Source: Methylobacterium platani
GTDB lineage: Bacteria; Pseudomonadota; Alphaproteobacteria; Rhizobiales; Beijerinckiaceae
Assembly: GCF_001653715.1 (NCBI RefSeq)
Contig: NZ_LWHQ01000047.1
Location: forward strand, 1-64,000
Direction of reading: 5' to 3'
Length of the DNA stretch: 64,000 bases
Under the pieces are notes generated by a model, which made no database searches, was not told the DNA's origin, and worked only from the letters and a program-made list of their open reading frames with translations. Positions 39,477 through 49,877 of the stretch are shown here, piece after piece. A program made the position numbers and the translations under genes. How positions within the stretch are numbered: the first letter of the stretch is position 1; every line of letters begins with the position of its first letter.

Positions 39477-39537
39477 TGCTATCCTGTCCGTCCCGACGGC
39501 GAACCCGTCGGCCTTCTGCCTGCGAGCACGACGAAGC

Positions 39538-40290
39538 GTGACCAGCCATCCGCGGGACGCACCGCAGTTCTACCTCACGGCGCCCTCGCCCTGTCCCTAC
39601 CTGCCGGGGCAACAGGAGCGGAAGGTCTTCACGCATCTCGTCGGCCGGCGCGCCCGCGACCTCAACGAGATCCTGACCCAGGGCGGCTTCCGCCGCTCGC
39701 AGACCATCGCCTACCGGCCGGCCTGCGAGACCTGCCGGGCCTGCATCTCGGTGCGGGTGGTGGTGGGCGACTTCAGACCGAGCGACAGCCAGCGCCGGGT
39801 GCTGAAGCGCAACCGCGACCTCGTCGGCCAGGCCCAGGCCAACCGCCCGGCCTCGGAGCAGTACGCGCTGTTCCGCCGCTACCTCGACGCCCGCCACGGC
39901 GACGGCGGCATGGTCGACATGACCGTGCTCGACTACGCCATGATGGTCGAGGACAGCCACGTCGAGACCCATCTCGTGGTCTATCGCCGGCGCGGCCCCG
40001 ACACCGCGATCAACGGCCGCGGCACCGGTGCGCCGGTCGCGGTCTGCCTCACCGACGTGCTCGCCGACGGCCTGTCGATGGTCTACTCGTTCTACGATCC
40101 CGCGGAGGCCGACCGCTCGCTCGGCACCTTCATGATCCTCGACCACATCGAGCGCGCCCGCAGCCTCGGCCTGCCCTACCTGTATCTCGGCTACTGGGTC
40201 GAGGGGTCGCGCAAGATGCAGTACAAGGCGAAGTTCACCCCCCAGGAGCGCCTGATGCCGAACGGCTGGGCCCGGGTCGAGGAGGGCTGA
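39538..40290 (+). CDS. bpt: Aspartate/glutamate leucyltransferase (arginyltransferase family)
   Basis: A 250-residue aminoacyl-tRNA-protein transferase of the N-degron pathway. Bacterial Bpt attaches leucine to proteins with N-terminal Asp or Glu, marking them for ClpS/ClpAP. The ATE N-terminal domain has [16 protein letters not shown] and the paired cysteines of [13 protein letters not shown]. The C-terminal GNAT-like domain has [20 protein letters not shown] and [20 protein letters not shown]. It starts with GTG at 39538, with no strong ribosome site. The length is normal for the family. Confidence 0.92.
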   Translation: MTSHPRDAPQFYLTAPSPCPYLPGQQERKVFTHLVGRRARDLNEILTQGGFRRSQTIAYRPACETCRACISVRVVVGDFRPSDSQRRVLKRNRDLVGQAQANRPASEQYALFRRYLDARHGDGGMVDMTVLDYAMMVEDSHVETHLVVYRRRGPDTAINGRGTGAPVAVCLTDVLADGLSMVYSFYDPAEADRSLGTFMILDHIERARSLGLPYLYLGYWVEGSRKMQYKAKFTPQERLMPNGWARVEEG

Positions 40291-40449
40291 GGCAGGCCCG
40301 CGACTGTCACCGCCCGGCCACAGGCCGCATCTCCCACCTTTTCGGCTCCGTAACGCGACCGCGCGAACCTTGACCGGGCCGATCCGGCTCTGTCCCAATC
40401 ACGGCACCGAAGCGACCACGCAAGGCCGCCGGCGCGGGGGAGATGCGGG

Positions 40450-42342
40450 ATGGGCAACGGCTTCGGGCGCCGGCACCGGGCGGGCATGGCGGCGGCATGG
40501 CTCGCCGGAACGATCCTGGCGGGGTTGCAGGGGGCGGCCGCGCAGGGCGTGACCGGCCTCACGGTCTTCGGCGACAGCTACGCCGACACCGGCAACGTGG
40601 TGCGCCTCACCGGCCGGCCCCTCGGCTTTCCCTACGTGAACGGCCGCTACTCCAACGGCGCCAACTTCGTCGACGGGCTGCAGGCGCTCTACGGCCTGCC
40701 CGACGCGGCCGTGACCAACTACGCCGTCGGCGGCGCCCAGACCGGCACCGGCAACGTCGGCTCGCCCCTGCTGCCGGGCCTGACCCAGGAGGTCGCGGCG
40801 TTCCTGGCAAGCGGCCAGCGCCCTGGCCCCGGCACCCTCGTCGCCATCAACATCGGCGGCAACGACGGCATCGCGGCGACGCTCTCCGGCCTGACCCAGG
40901 CCCAGGCGCCGCTCCTCGGCCGGGCCTCGGCGGCGAACGCCGTCGGCAGCGTCGGCCAGCTCGTTGGCGCCGGCGCGCGGACGATCGTGTTCAACGGCTT
41001 CACCACGCTCAACGGCCTGCCGCGGGTCGCGGCCTCGGGCAATGCCGCCGCCGGCGATCTGTTCGCCCGCTCCTACTTCGACGGGCTCCAGGCCGGTCTC
41101 GCGCCGTATGCCGCCGCCGGCACCCGCATCTTCCTCCTCGACAACGGCCAGATCTTCCAGCGCATCATCGCGGATCCGGGCCGCTACGGCTTCGCCAACA
41201 CCTCGACGCCCTGCGCGCTGGTCGCGTCCTGCATCGACGCCCCGAAGGCGGTGCAGAACACCTTCCTCTCCCTCGACGGGGTCCACCTGACCGAGGGCGG
41301 CTACCTCGTCCTGTCGCGCTACATGGCGAATGCCGTCGCGGCACCGAACGGAATCGCCGCCCAGGCCGAGCTCGGCCAGATCGGCACAACCAGCTTCGCC
41401 GGCGCCCTGCTCCAGCGCCTCGACGCCTACCGGCTCTTCGCCCCCGCGCCCGGCGAGGCGACGGGTGCGCTGGGTGCCACCGGCGTCGCGCCCCTCGGAG
41501 CACCGGCGAGCCCGCTCATCGTGTGGGGCCAGGGGGGCTATGCCGGCGGCAGCCGGGCGACGCGGGGATTCGCTACCGGCTACGACTACGACAGCCCGAG
41601 CGGCACGATCGGGCTGGAGGCGACACCGATGCCGGGCGTGCGCTTCGGCTTCGCCTTCAACTACGCCAACCCGCACGCGAACCTGCGCGGCGGCGCGGGC
41701 TCGATCGACATCGACAGCTACGGCTTCGCCGCCTACGGGTCGTTCACCGGGACCAACCTGTTCGCCGACGCGGTCTTGGCCTATGGCCGCCACGACTACG
41801 CCGTGACCCGCCCGGGCGTGGTCGACCCGCTCGACGGGGCCGCCGGCGGCGACAGCGTCGCGGTGGCGGCGAAGGCCGGCTACCTGTTCGACACGCTCGG
41901 CCCGGTGCGGCTCGGCCCGATCGTCGGCCTCACCTACGCCACCACCCGGGTCGGCGCCTATACCGAGCGGGGCGACCCGGTGCTGACCCAGCGGGTCGGC
42001 GCGACGGGCATCGAATCGCTGGTCGGCCGCGCCGGATTGCAGCTGCGCGCCGCGCCCTTCGGCTTCGCCGGCCTGCCGGTGCGGGCCTTCGTCAACGTCA
42101 CCGCCGAGCACGAATTCCTGGACGGCGGCCGGACGCTGGTGACCTCCCTCACCTCGACGCCGCTCCTGCCGATCCTCACCCCACTCGGCCGGGCGGCGCG
42201 CGGCACCTACGGCCTCGTCGAGGCAGGGCTCTCCGCCGACGTGACCCCGGGGGTGAGCCTGACCCTCACCGGCGGCACCACCTTCGCGCGGACGGGCGGG
42301 GACGGCTACGCGGTGAATGGCGGGCTGACGATGCGGTTCTGA
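40450..42342 (+). CDS. Autotransporter SGNH/GDSL esterase
   Basis: A 630-residue surface esterase or lipase secreted by a type V autotransporter. The signal peptide (about 1-32, ending AAAQG) is followed by a GDSL hydrolase passenger: nucleophile in TVFGDSYADTGN (S43), the oxyanion Asn region NIGGNDGI (about 135), and the Asp/His pair in LSLDGVHLTEGGYL (about 279). From about residue 355 a beta-barrel of 12 strands begins (PLIVWGQGGYAGGSRATRGF) and ends in the C-terminal F of LTMRF. This matches the EstA-type plan. Ribosome site GGGGGAG lies 8 bp before the ATG. The substrate is unknown. Confidence 0.9.
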   Translation: MGNGFGRRHRAGMAAAWLAGTILAGLQGAAAQGVTGLTVFGDSYADTGNVVRLTGRPLGFPYVNGRYSNGANFVDGLQALYGLPDAAVTNYAVGGAQTGTGNVGSPLLPGLTQEVAAFLASGQRPGPGTLVAINIGGNDGIAATLSGLTQAQAPLLGRASAANAVGSVGQLVGAGARTIVFNGFTTLNGLPRVAASGNAAAGDLFARSYFDGLQAGLAPYAAAGTRIFLLDNGQIFQRIIADPGRYGFANTSTPCALVASCIDAPKAVQNTFLSLDGVHLTEGGYLVLSRYMANAVAAPNGIAAQAELGQIGTTSFAGALLQRLDAYRLFAPAPGEATGALGATGVAPLGAPASPLIVWGQGGYAGGSRATRGFATGYDYDSPSGTIGLEATPMPGVRFGFAFNYANPHANLRGGAGSIDIDSYGFAAYGSFTGTNLFADAVLAYGRHDYAVTRPGVVDPLDGAAGGDSVAVAAKAGYLFDTLGPVRLGPIVGLTYATTRVGAYTERGDPVLTQRVGATGIESLVGRAGLQLRAAPFGFAGLPVRAFVNVTAEHEFLDGGRTLVTSLTSTPLLPILTPLGRAARGTYGLVEAGLSADVTPGVSLTLTGGTTFARTGGDGYAVNGGLTMRF

Positions 42343-42353
42343 CCGCGTCGATT

Positions 42354-42385
42354 CCCGGCCCGTCCCGGATCCGGGACGGGCCGGG
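42354..42385. terminator. Perfect 32-bp palindrome after the autotransporter gene
   Basis: The 16-base arms cccggcccgtcccgga and its complement meet without a spacer. It starts 11 bp after the stop codon. It would form a very stable hairpin, probably a transcription stop, though there is no T tract. Confidence 0.6.
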
Positions 42386-42502
42386 CCCCGCTCGTCCACC
42401 GGCCGCCCTGGCGCGATCGCCCTCCCCTTCCTTGCCTTCTCGCCCCGCATCCCATAGCCGTCGCGGCATCCCACCCCGCCTTATCGCGCAGGAGCCCCGA
42501 CG

Positions 42503-43813
<1,311 letters not shown>

Positions 43814-43824
43814 GACGACGGACC

Positions 43825-43843
43825 GGGCGCGGACGCCGCGCCC
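43825..43843 (+). terminator. Hairpin after purB
   Basis: gggcgcgg (43825-43832) pairs with ccgcgccc (43836-43843) around a 3-base loop, 11 bp after the stop. There is no T run. Confidence 0.5.
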
Positions 43844-43975
43844 GACCACCGGGCTGGCCTGCGACGGGCGCAGAGCACAGGGCAAGGCGAGCCGGTCCGG
43901 CGACCTTGACGCCCCAGGGCCACGACGCAAACTCTTGTACGGAGGGAGCATTTTCCTGTCCCCCGGGGTGGCGGC

Positions 43976-44310
43976 GTGGTCCTCGATCATCTGCTGGAAA
44001 CGGCGTTCTCCGGCGGTGCCCTGAGCGGCCCCTGACGGCGATCACGGCCGCCGGTCGCCGCTTCCGGGCCGGCGACGGCCCGGCAGTGGCGATCCGCTTC
44101 GCCGACGCGGTGGCGGAGCGCGAGCTGCTCCTCGATCCCGAGATGAAATTCGGCGAGCTCTATACCGACCGGCGCCTCATCCTCGAATCCGGCACCTTGC
44201 CGGAGTTGACGACGGTGCTGCTCGGGCGCAACCGCGGCGAGCCGTCCTTGCGCCGGATGCGGGCGCTCGTCGCCGTGCGCCGCCTCGGCCGCAACACGCT
44301 CCCGGCGCCA
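43976..44310 (+). pseudogene. Degraded N-terminal fragment of a cyclopropane-fatty-acyl-phospholipid synthase
   Basis: Translation gives VVLDHLLETAFSGGAL in one frame, then LTAITAAGRRFRAGDG and IRFADAVAERELLLDPEMKFG in the next. This is the N-terminal region of CFA synthase-like methyltransferases. The frames join if 11 bp (44024-44034), which resemble an imperfect copy of neighbouring ccctga-cgg, are removed; as it stands a TGA at 44033-44035 stops the first frame. After about RRLGRNTLPA near 44310 the homology ends: the SAM-binding catalytic domain is absent and unrelated sequence follows. Frameshift plus truncation make it non-functional. The family call rests on recalled sequence features. 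Confidence 0.6.
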
Positions 44311-44431
44311 CGACGTGGTGCCGCTGACGCGCGACTACATCGCGGAGGGCGAGGCGCGGCTGCGGCGGGCGGAAGGAGGCCCGGGAGAGGGGGCGGTGCG
44401 GGCGGCGGGGGAAGGATGGCCTCGCCGAGAT

Positions 44432-44447
44432 GTATCGATTCTGATAC
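44432..44447. promoter_or_regulatory. GTATC-N6-GATAC palindrome ahead of the RelE-type toxin gene
   Basis: gtatc (44432-44436) and gatac (44443-44447) flank six bases, within a 6-bp-armed tgtatc/gataca repeat. It lies 10 bp before the toxin start, the usual place for antitoxin autorepression. Half-sites match the operators at 47154-47205. Confidence 0.55.
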
Positions 44448-44456
44448 ACAGGGGAC

Positions 44457-44787
44457 GTGAAACCGATCACCTTCCTCGGCGACAGCCGCAGCGTGCTGCA
44501 GCATTTCCCGGATGCGGCGCGTTACCAAGCCGGGGTCGAGTTGAGGGCCGTGCAGGAGGGCCTCGACCCGAACGACTGGAAGCCGATGCGCACGGTCGGC
44601 CCGGGTGTCAGGGAGGTCCGCATCAGGGACGTGTCCGGCGCGTTCCGGATCATTTATCTCGCGAACCCTATCGGACTGCGTGCTGGTGCTGCACGCATTC
44701 CAGAAGAAGACACAGCAGACCGCTCGCACCGACATCGAGCTGGCCGCCAAGCGGCTCAGGGATTGGCAGGCACGACATGACACCTGA
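44457..44787 (+). pseudogene. RelE/HigB-type toxin gene with a +1 frameshift
   Basis: The GTG at 44457 opens a reading frame with KPITFLGDSRSVLQHFPDAA, the MRTVGPGVREVRIRD block and AFRIIYLAN, typical of Gp49-like/RelE toxins. After AAC at 44664 the toxin frame shifts: the family's C-terminus, SDCVLVLHAFQKKTQQTA and DIELAAKRLRDW, lies in the +1 frame to 44787. Removing one base of the CCC run at 44666-44668 restores a 109-residue toxin. Unshifted translation instead yields a 107-residue protein with an unrelated basic tail. This could be a true lesion, a sequencing error or, less likely, programmed frameshifting. Confidence 0.7.
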
Positions 44788-45058
44788 AACCTTCGCAAAC
44801 GTCCTCGACGCCCTGACCGACGACCCGGTGGAGGCCGCGAACATGACGGCCCGGGCGGACCTGCTGCTCCGGATCCGGGAGCGGATCCGGAGCTGGAACC
44901 TGCCGCAGGAGCAGGCGGCGTCCCGCCTGAACCTGACCCGCCCGCGGCTCAACGACCTGATGCGCGGCAAGCTCGACAAGTTCTCGCTCGACGCGCTCGT
45001 CAACATCGCGACCGCGGCCGGCTTCGTCCTGCGCATCCACCTGGACGACGCCGCCTGA
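44777..45058 (+). CDS. XRE family antitoxin (helix-turn-helix)
   Basis: A 93-residue protein that starts inside the toxin gene (ATG 44777, 11-bp overlap), so it is translationally coupled. It contains an XRE-type helix-turn-helix: LPQEQAASRLNLTRPRLNDL followed by RGKLDKFSLDALVNIATAAG. The C-terminal FVLRIHLDD is typical of antitoxins paired with RelE/HigB-like toxins. It is predicted to neutralise the toxin and to bind the palindrome in front of the pair. Unlike the toxin, it is intact, as often seen when a module decays. Confidence 0.82.
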   Translation: MTPETFANVLDALTDDPVEAANMTARADLLLRIRERIRSWNLPQEQAASRLNLTRPRLNDLMRGKLDKFSLDALVNIATAAGFVLRIHLDDAA

Positions 45059-45066
45059 GGCGGGCT

Positions 45067-45993
45067 TCAGAGCCGCGCCCGCGGATCGTGCCGCCCCAGC
45101 CGCTCCAGCAGGAAGTCCACCTCGGCCCTCGCCGTCGCCGACAAGCCGCCCGCCGGCTTGCGCTGGGCGTCGGAGGCCAGGATGCCGCGGCGCATCAGCA
45201 CGTATTTGCGCACGGCAAGGCCGAGGCCCGGCTGCTGCTCGTAGCGCAGGAGCGGCAGGTGGGCGTCGAAGACGTCGTGGGCGCGCTCGCGCTCGCCGGC
45301 CGCGGAGAGGCGCACCACGTCGACCAGCATCTCCGGGAAGGCGTAGCCGGTATTGGCGCCGTCGGCGCCGCGCTCGCACTCGAAGTCGAGGAACAGGCCG
45401 CCGTTGCCGCACAGGATCGAGATCGGCCGCAGCGAGCCGTCGCGCTGGAAGGCGCGGAGCGCCGAGATCTTCTCCAGCCCCGGCCAGTCCTCGTGCTTGA
45501 GCATGACACAGTTCGGGTTGTCGGTGACGATGCGGCGGATCACGCCCGGCGTCATCACCACGCTCAGGGTCAGGGGATAGTCCTGGATCACGAACGGGAC
45601 GTCGCGGCCGATCACCTCGGCGGCCTGGGCGTAGTAGCCGACGATCTGGTCGTCGGTGCGCAGGGACGGCGGCGGCGCGATCATCACGCCCGCCGCCCCC
45701 GCATCCATGACGGCGCGGGTGAGCGAGCCCATCGCGGCGAAGCCCGGGGCCGAGACGCCGATGATGACCGGAAGCGTGGTGCGCCGGATCACCCGCGAGG
45801 CCACCGCCACCGCTTCCGCGCCGTCGAGCTTGGGCGCCTCGCCCATCATGCCGAGCACGGTGAGGCCGGTCGCGCCGATCTCGCCGTAGAAGTCGGTCAT
45901 CCGGTCGATCGAGGCCTCGTCGATGCGGCCGTCCGGGTGGAACGGGGTCGGGGCGATGGGGAAGACGCCCGTCGCGTCGGGGGTGAGCCGCAT
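45067..45993 (-). CDS. Dihydrodipicolinate synthase (DapA/NanA) superfamily protein
   Basis: A 308-residue class I aldolase-like enzyme. The ATG at 45993 (MRLTPDATGVFPIAPTPFHP) follows GAGAGGAA. It has the family's APTPFHPDGRID start, LTVLGMMGEAPKLDGAE in place of the usual G-x-x-GE block, the Tyr-containing FVIQDYPLT and the Schiff-base lysine in CVMLKHEDWPGLEKI (about residue 168). The altered GMMGEAP loop suggests it is not a true DapA; a sugar-acid or keto-acid aldolase/dehydratase role is more likely. It diverges from the D-amino-acid aminotransferase gene. Confidence 0.82.
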   Translation of the reverse strand: MRLTPDATGVFPIAPTPFHPDGRIDEASIDRMTDFYGEIGATGLTVLGMMGEAPKLDGAEAVAVASRVIRRTTLPVIIGVSAPGFAAMGSLTRAVMDAGAAGVMIAPPPSLRTDDQIVGYYAQAAEVIGRDVPFVIQDYPLTLSVVMTPGVIRRIVTDNPNCVMLKHEDWPGLEKISALRAFQRDGSLRPISILCGNGGLFLDFECERGADGANTGYAFPEMLVDVVRLSAAGERERAHDVFDAHLPLLRYEQQPGLGLAVRKYVLMRRGILASDAQRKPAGGLSATARAEVDFLLERLGRHDPRARL

Positions 45994-46183
45994 GTCGTTT
46001 CCTCTCGTGTTCGCCGGACGATAGGTCGTGGCCGCCGGCCAGCGCAACCGCTGCGCGCGCGACCTGCCTGCACGATTCGTGCAAGGCGGGGCGGCCGGAA
46101 ACGCGCTTGCGGCCCGGCTCCGGCTGGTGCTTCAAGGGCGGCTTGCCCAGTCGGGCGACCGGCCCCGCGAGAGGAAGACCCGC

Positions 46184-47035
46184 ATGTCCCGCATCGTCTA
46201 CGTCAACGGCCGCTTCGTGCCCTTCGAGGAGGCGACGATCCCGATCATGGACCGCGGGTTCCTGTTCGCCGACGGGATCTACGAGGTGAGCGCGGTGCTG
46301 GACGGGCGCCTCGTCGACAACGAGGCCCACCTCGCCCGCCTCGACCGCTCGCTCGGCGAGATCGGCATCCGCAACCCCCACACCATCGCCGAGTGGACGC
46401 ATCTCGAGGAGGAGCTGGTCACCCGCAACGCCTTGCGGGAAGGCCTCGTCTACATGGAGGTCACCCGCGGCGTCGCCGAGCGCGACTTCGCCTTCCCGCC
46501 CGAGGGCACGCCGCCGACCGTGGTGATGTTCACTCAAGGAAAGAACGTCTCGGCGAACCCGCTCGCCGACCGCGGCGCCAAGGTCATCACCGTCGAGGAC
46601 CTGCGCTGGAAGCGCCGGGACATCAAGTCGGTCGCCCTGCTCGCCCAGGTGCTGGCCAAGCAGCAGGCCGCGGCCGCTGGCGTCGCGGAAGCCTGGATGC
46701 ACGAGGACGGCTTCGTCACCGAGGGCGGCTCCTCCACCGCCTTCATCATCACCGAGGATGGCCGCATCGTCACCCGGCCGCTCTCGACGGCGCTCCTGCC
46801 CGGCATCACCCGCCGGGCGGTGATGCGGCTCGCCGAGGAGAACGGGCTGAGCGTCGAGGAGCGCGCCTTCACGGTCGCGGAGGCGATAGCCGCGTCGGAA
46901 GCGTTCTTCACCTCGGCCTCCGCCTTCGTGATGCCGGTGGTCGAGATCGATGGGACCCGCGTCGGCGGCGGCCAGCCCGGCCCGATGACCCGGCGCCTGC
47001 GCGACCTCTACCTTGAGATGGCGAAGGCGGGCTGA
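46184..47035 (+). CDS. dat: D-amino-acid transaminase
   Basis: A 283-residue class IV PLP aminotransferase that moves amino groups between D-amino acids and 2-oxo acids. It has VNGRFVPFEEATIPIMDRGF and FADGIYEVSAVLDG, the active-site Lys in RRDIKSVALLAQVLAKQ (about residue 145), and EAWMHEDGFVTEGGSSTAF. The start at 46184 is set by GAGAGGA 9 bp upstream; an earlier frame opening at 46028 is unlikely. It could supply D-glutamate or D-alanine for peptidoglycan, or recycle D-amino acids. Branched-chain aminotransferase is a less likely alternative. Confidence 0.88.
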   Translation: MSRIVYVNGRFVPFEEATIPIMDRGFLFADGIYEVSAVLDGRLVDNEAHLARLDRSLGEIGIRNPHTIAEWTHLEEELVTRNALREGLVYMEVTRGVAERDFAFPPEGTPPTVVMFTQGKNVSANPLADRGAKVITVEDLRWKRRDIKSVALLAQVLAKQQAAAAGVAEAWMHEDGFVTEGGSSTAFIITEDGRIVTRPLSTALLPGITRRAVMRLAEENGLSVEERAFTVAEAIAASEAFFTSASAFVMPVVEIDGTRVGGGQPGPMTRRLRDLYLEMAKAG

Positions 47036-47153
47036 GCGCCCTTTTCGACGATCGGTCGGCGGATCCAGGCTGATCCGCCTCCGGAATGCCCGGGACGTCC
47101 TCGGGCATTGCCATGACATGCAGACAAAAAGGGTGCGGGCGACGACGCTGTTG

Positions 47154-47206
47154 GTATCTCACAGTGATACGTTCTCCTTGACCAGAATGTATCACTGTGC
47201 GATACC
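47154..47206 (+). promoter_or_regulatory. Promoter with twin HigA-type operators
   Basis: Two 17-bp palindromes, GTATC-N7-GATAC, lie at 47154-47170 and 47189-47205. Together they form an 18-bp inverted repeat with one mismatch. A promoter is embedded: -35 TTGACC (47178-47183), 17-bp spacer, -10 GATACC (47201-47206). The right operator covers the spacer and -10, so bound antitoxin would exclude RNA polymerase. Confidence 0.8.
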
Positions 47207-47266
47207 TTCCGTCGTCGAGGGCCTCGCATCGCGATCCGCAGCTTTGCCGATAGCCGGACCCGGGAT

Positions 47267-47512
47267 GTGTTCGAGGGGCGAAGCCCAAGAGGGATCCCCG
47301 CTGCCATTCTCAAGACGGCCCGGCGCAAGCTCAATTATCTCGACGCGGCGACCTCGCTCGACGCCCTGAAGGCCCCGCCGGGCAACAAGTTGCACCCGTT
47401 GCTCGGCGAGCGGGCCGGGCAGCACGCCATCTGGATCAACGACCAGTTCCGGCTGTGCTTCCGCTGGACCGAGACGGGACCGGAAGACGTGGAGATCGTG
47501 GACTATCACTGA
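47267..47512 (+). CDS. higB: HigB-like RelE/ParE family toxin with a defective or unusual start
   Basis: The frame ending at 47512 encodes RRKLNYLDAATSLDALKAPP, the PPGNKLHPLLGERAGQHAIW block and RLCFRWTETGPEDVEIVDYH, the hallmarks of HigB/GraT RNase toxins. Sequence homology starts earlier, with IAIRSFADSRTRDVFEG from 47228. At the expected start positions (47228 or 47234) the codon is ATC, not ATG, although a GAGG ribosome site sits 7 bp before 47228. The only conventional start is the GTG at 47267, giving 81 residues and losing the first strand. It is either crippled or very weakly initiated. higA follows 47 bp later. Confidence 0.75.
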   Translation: MFEGRSPRGIPAAILKTARRKLNYLDAATSLDALKAPPGNKLHPLLGERAGQHAIWINDQFRLCFRWTETGPEDVEIVDYH

Positions 47513-47559
47513 CGACCACCGTTCTGGGCAGCGCCCTACTCCTTCGGAGACAAACGGTC

Positions 47560-47880
47560 ATGAGCACCGCGTACGAGACCGAGACCGTCCTGCCGCCGAT
47601 GCACCCGGGTGAGGTGCTGCGGGAGGAGTTCATGGTTCCGCTGAACTTGACGGCTTATGCGATCGCGAAGGCGTGCCGCGTGCCGCGCACGCGGATCGAG
47701 CGCATTGCCCGCGAGGAGATCGGGATCACCGCCGATACGGCCTTGAGGCTTGGACGCTACTTCGGAATGGACCCACAGGTGTGGGTGAACCTTCAGAGTC
47801 GCTTCGATCTTCTGACAGCCCGCAACGCGATCGGCGCGGAGATGGATGAGATCCGGCCATTGGAGCGAGCGGCCGCTTAG
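47560..47880 (+). CDS. higA: HigA family antitoxin
   Basis: A 106-residue antitoxin with the HigA pattern: PPMHPGEVLREEFMVPLNLT at the N-terminus, then a helix-turn-helix (AYAIAKACRVPRTRIERIAR) and TADTALRLGRYFGMDPQVWV NLQ-type C-terminal helices (written here in parts). It should bind HigB and the GTATC/GATAC operators upstream. The ATG at 47560 is preceded by CGGAGA. It is complete and appears functional. Confidence 0.9.
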   Translation: MSTAYETETVLPPMHPGEVLREEFMVPLNLTAYAIAKACRVPRTRIERIAREEIGITADTALRLGRYFGMDPQVWVNLQSRFDLLTARNAIGAEMDEIRPLERAAA

Positions 47881-48007
47881 CACACGCGGCAGGAAGCGAA
47901 GCGCGACCGCGGATCGAGGCGAGCCCGGTCGCAAAGCCAAGCGCAGCCGGAACCCTCGCGTGCCGGCCCGGTTTCCCTGGGGAGACTCCACCCTCAGGAG
48001 AAACCCG

Positions 48008-48370
48008 ATGACCAAGCTGATGCGCGGCGGGCTGGCGGCGCTGGCGATCGTGGCCGGCGCCACCGCCGCCCTCGCCCAGTCGCCCGAGGTGCCCCTGAAG
48101 GGGCGCGACCGCGACCCGAACCTGCCGCCCCTCAACCAGACCATCCCCGAGAAGGTGCGGCCCGGCGACGCGACCTCGAACGCCGACAAGTCCGATACCA
48201 CCGGCTCAACCCTGAGCGACAAGCTCCAGCAGTCGGACGGCGTCATCAAGCCGCCGGCCACCGGCACCCCGGACATGGCGGTCAGGCCGCCGGACCCGAC
48301 CCCGAACTCGACCCCGGTGATCAAGCCGGGCGAGCTGCCGGGCCAGGGCCCGAACACCCAGGCCAAGTGA
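48008..48370 (+). CDS. Small exported hypothetical protein
   Basis: A 120-residue protein with a signal peptide (MTKLMRGGLAALAIVAGATA, cleaved about AALAQ) and a mature Pro/Asp/Thr-rich chain without cysteines. It contains PLKGRDRDPNLPPLNQTIPE and KSDTTGSTLSDKLQQSDGVI and looks largely unstructured. The ATG follows CAGGAG 8 bp upstream. No family is recognised; such periplasmic peptides are frequent in Methylobacterium. A terminator follows before purA. Confidence 0.7.
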   Translation: MTKLMRGGLAALAIVAGATAALAQSPEVPLKGRDRDPNLPPLNQTIPEKVRPGDATSNADKSDTTGSTLSDKLQQSDGVIKPPATGTPDMAVRPPDPTPNSTPVIKPGELPGQGPNTQAK

Positions 48371-48449
48371 GCCGGAATCCGGCCGTCGCTTGATTTCCCG
48401 GCCGGGATCGCCGAAGAGCGCACACGCGTGACACCATCCGCAGCCGATC

Positions 48450-48480
48450 AGCCCCGCGCCTTGCACGCGCCGGGGCTTTT
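48450..48480 (+). terminator. Rho-independent terminator before purA
   Basis: agccccgcgc (48450-48459) pairs with gcgccggggct (48467-48477) with one bulge, followed by TTTT (the stem closes at 48476-48480). It ends the transcript of the small exported protein gene. Confidence 0.7.
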
Positions 48481-48512
48481 CGCGCGGCGGGGCAGGGACG
48501 GGTATTTGTGAT

Positions 48513-49805
<1,293 letters not shown>

Positions 49806-49877
49806 GCGGACTTCGCCGCGTTCCCGGCGGGCGAAGCTTGACGCCCGCCGCCCCGCACGACAAGGCATGCGGCGACC

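Noticed and set aside
44310-44456. Possible continuation of the cfa fragment (VPLTRDYIAEGEARLRRAEG)
   Set aside because: It is in a different frame and does not match the CFA catalytic domain. I could not assign it to any family.
45067-45993. Annotation as DapA (lysine pathway)
   Set aside because: The conserved substrate loop is altered (GMMGEAP) and the location is in an accessory islet, so only the superfamily is claimed.
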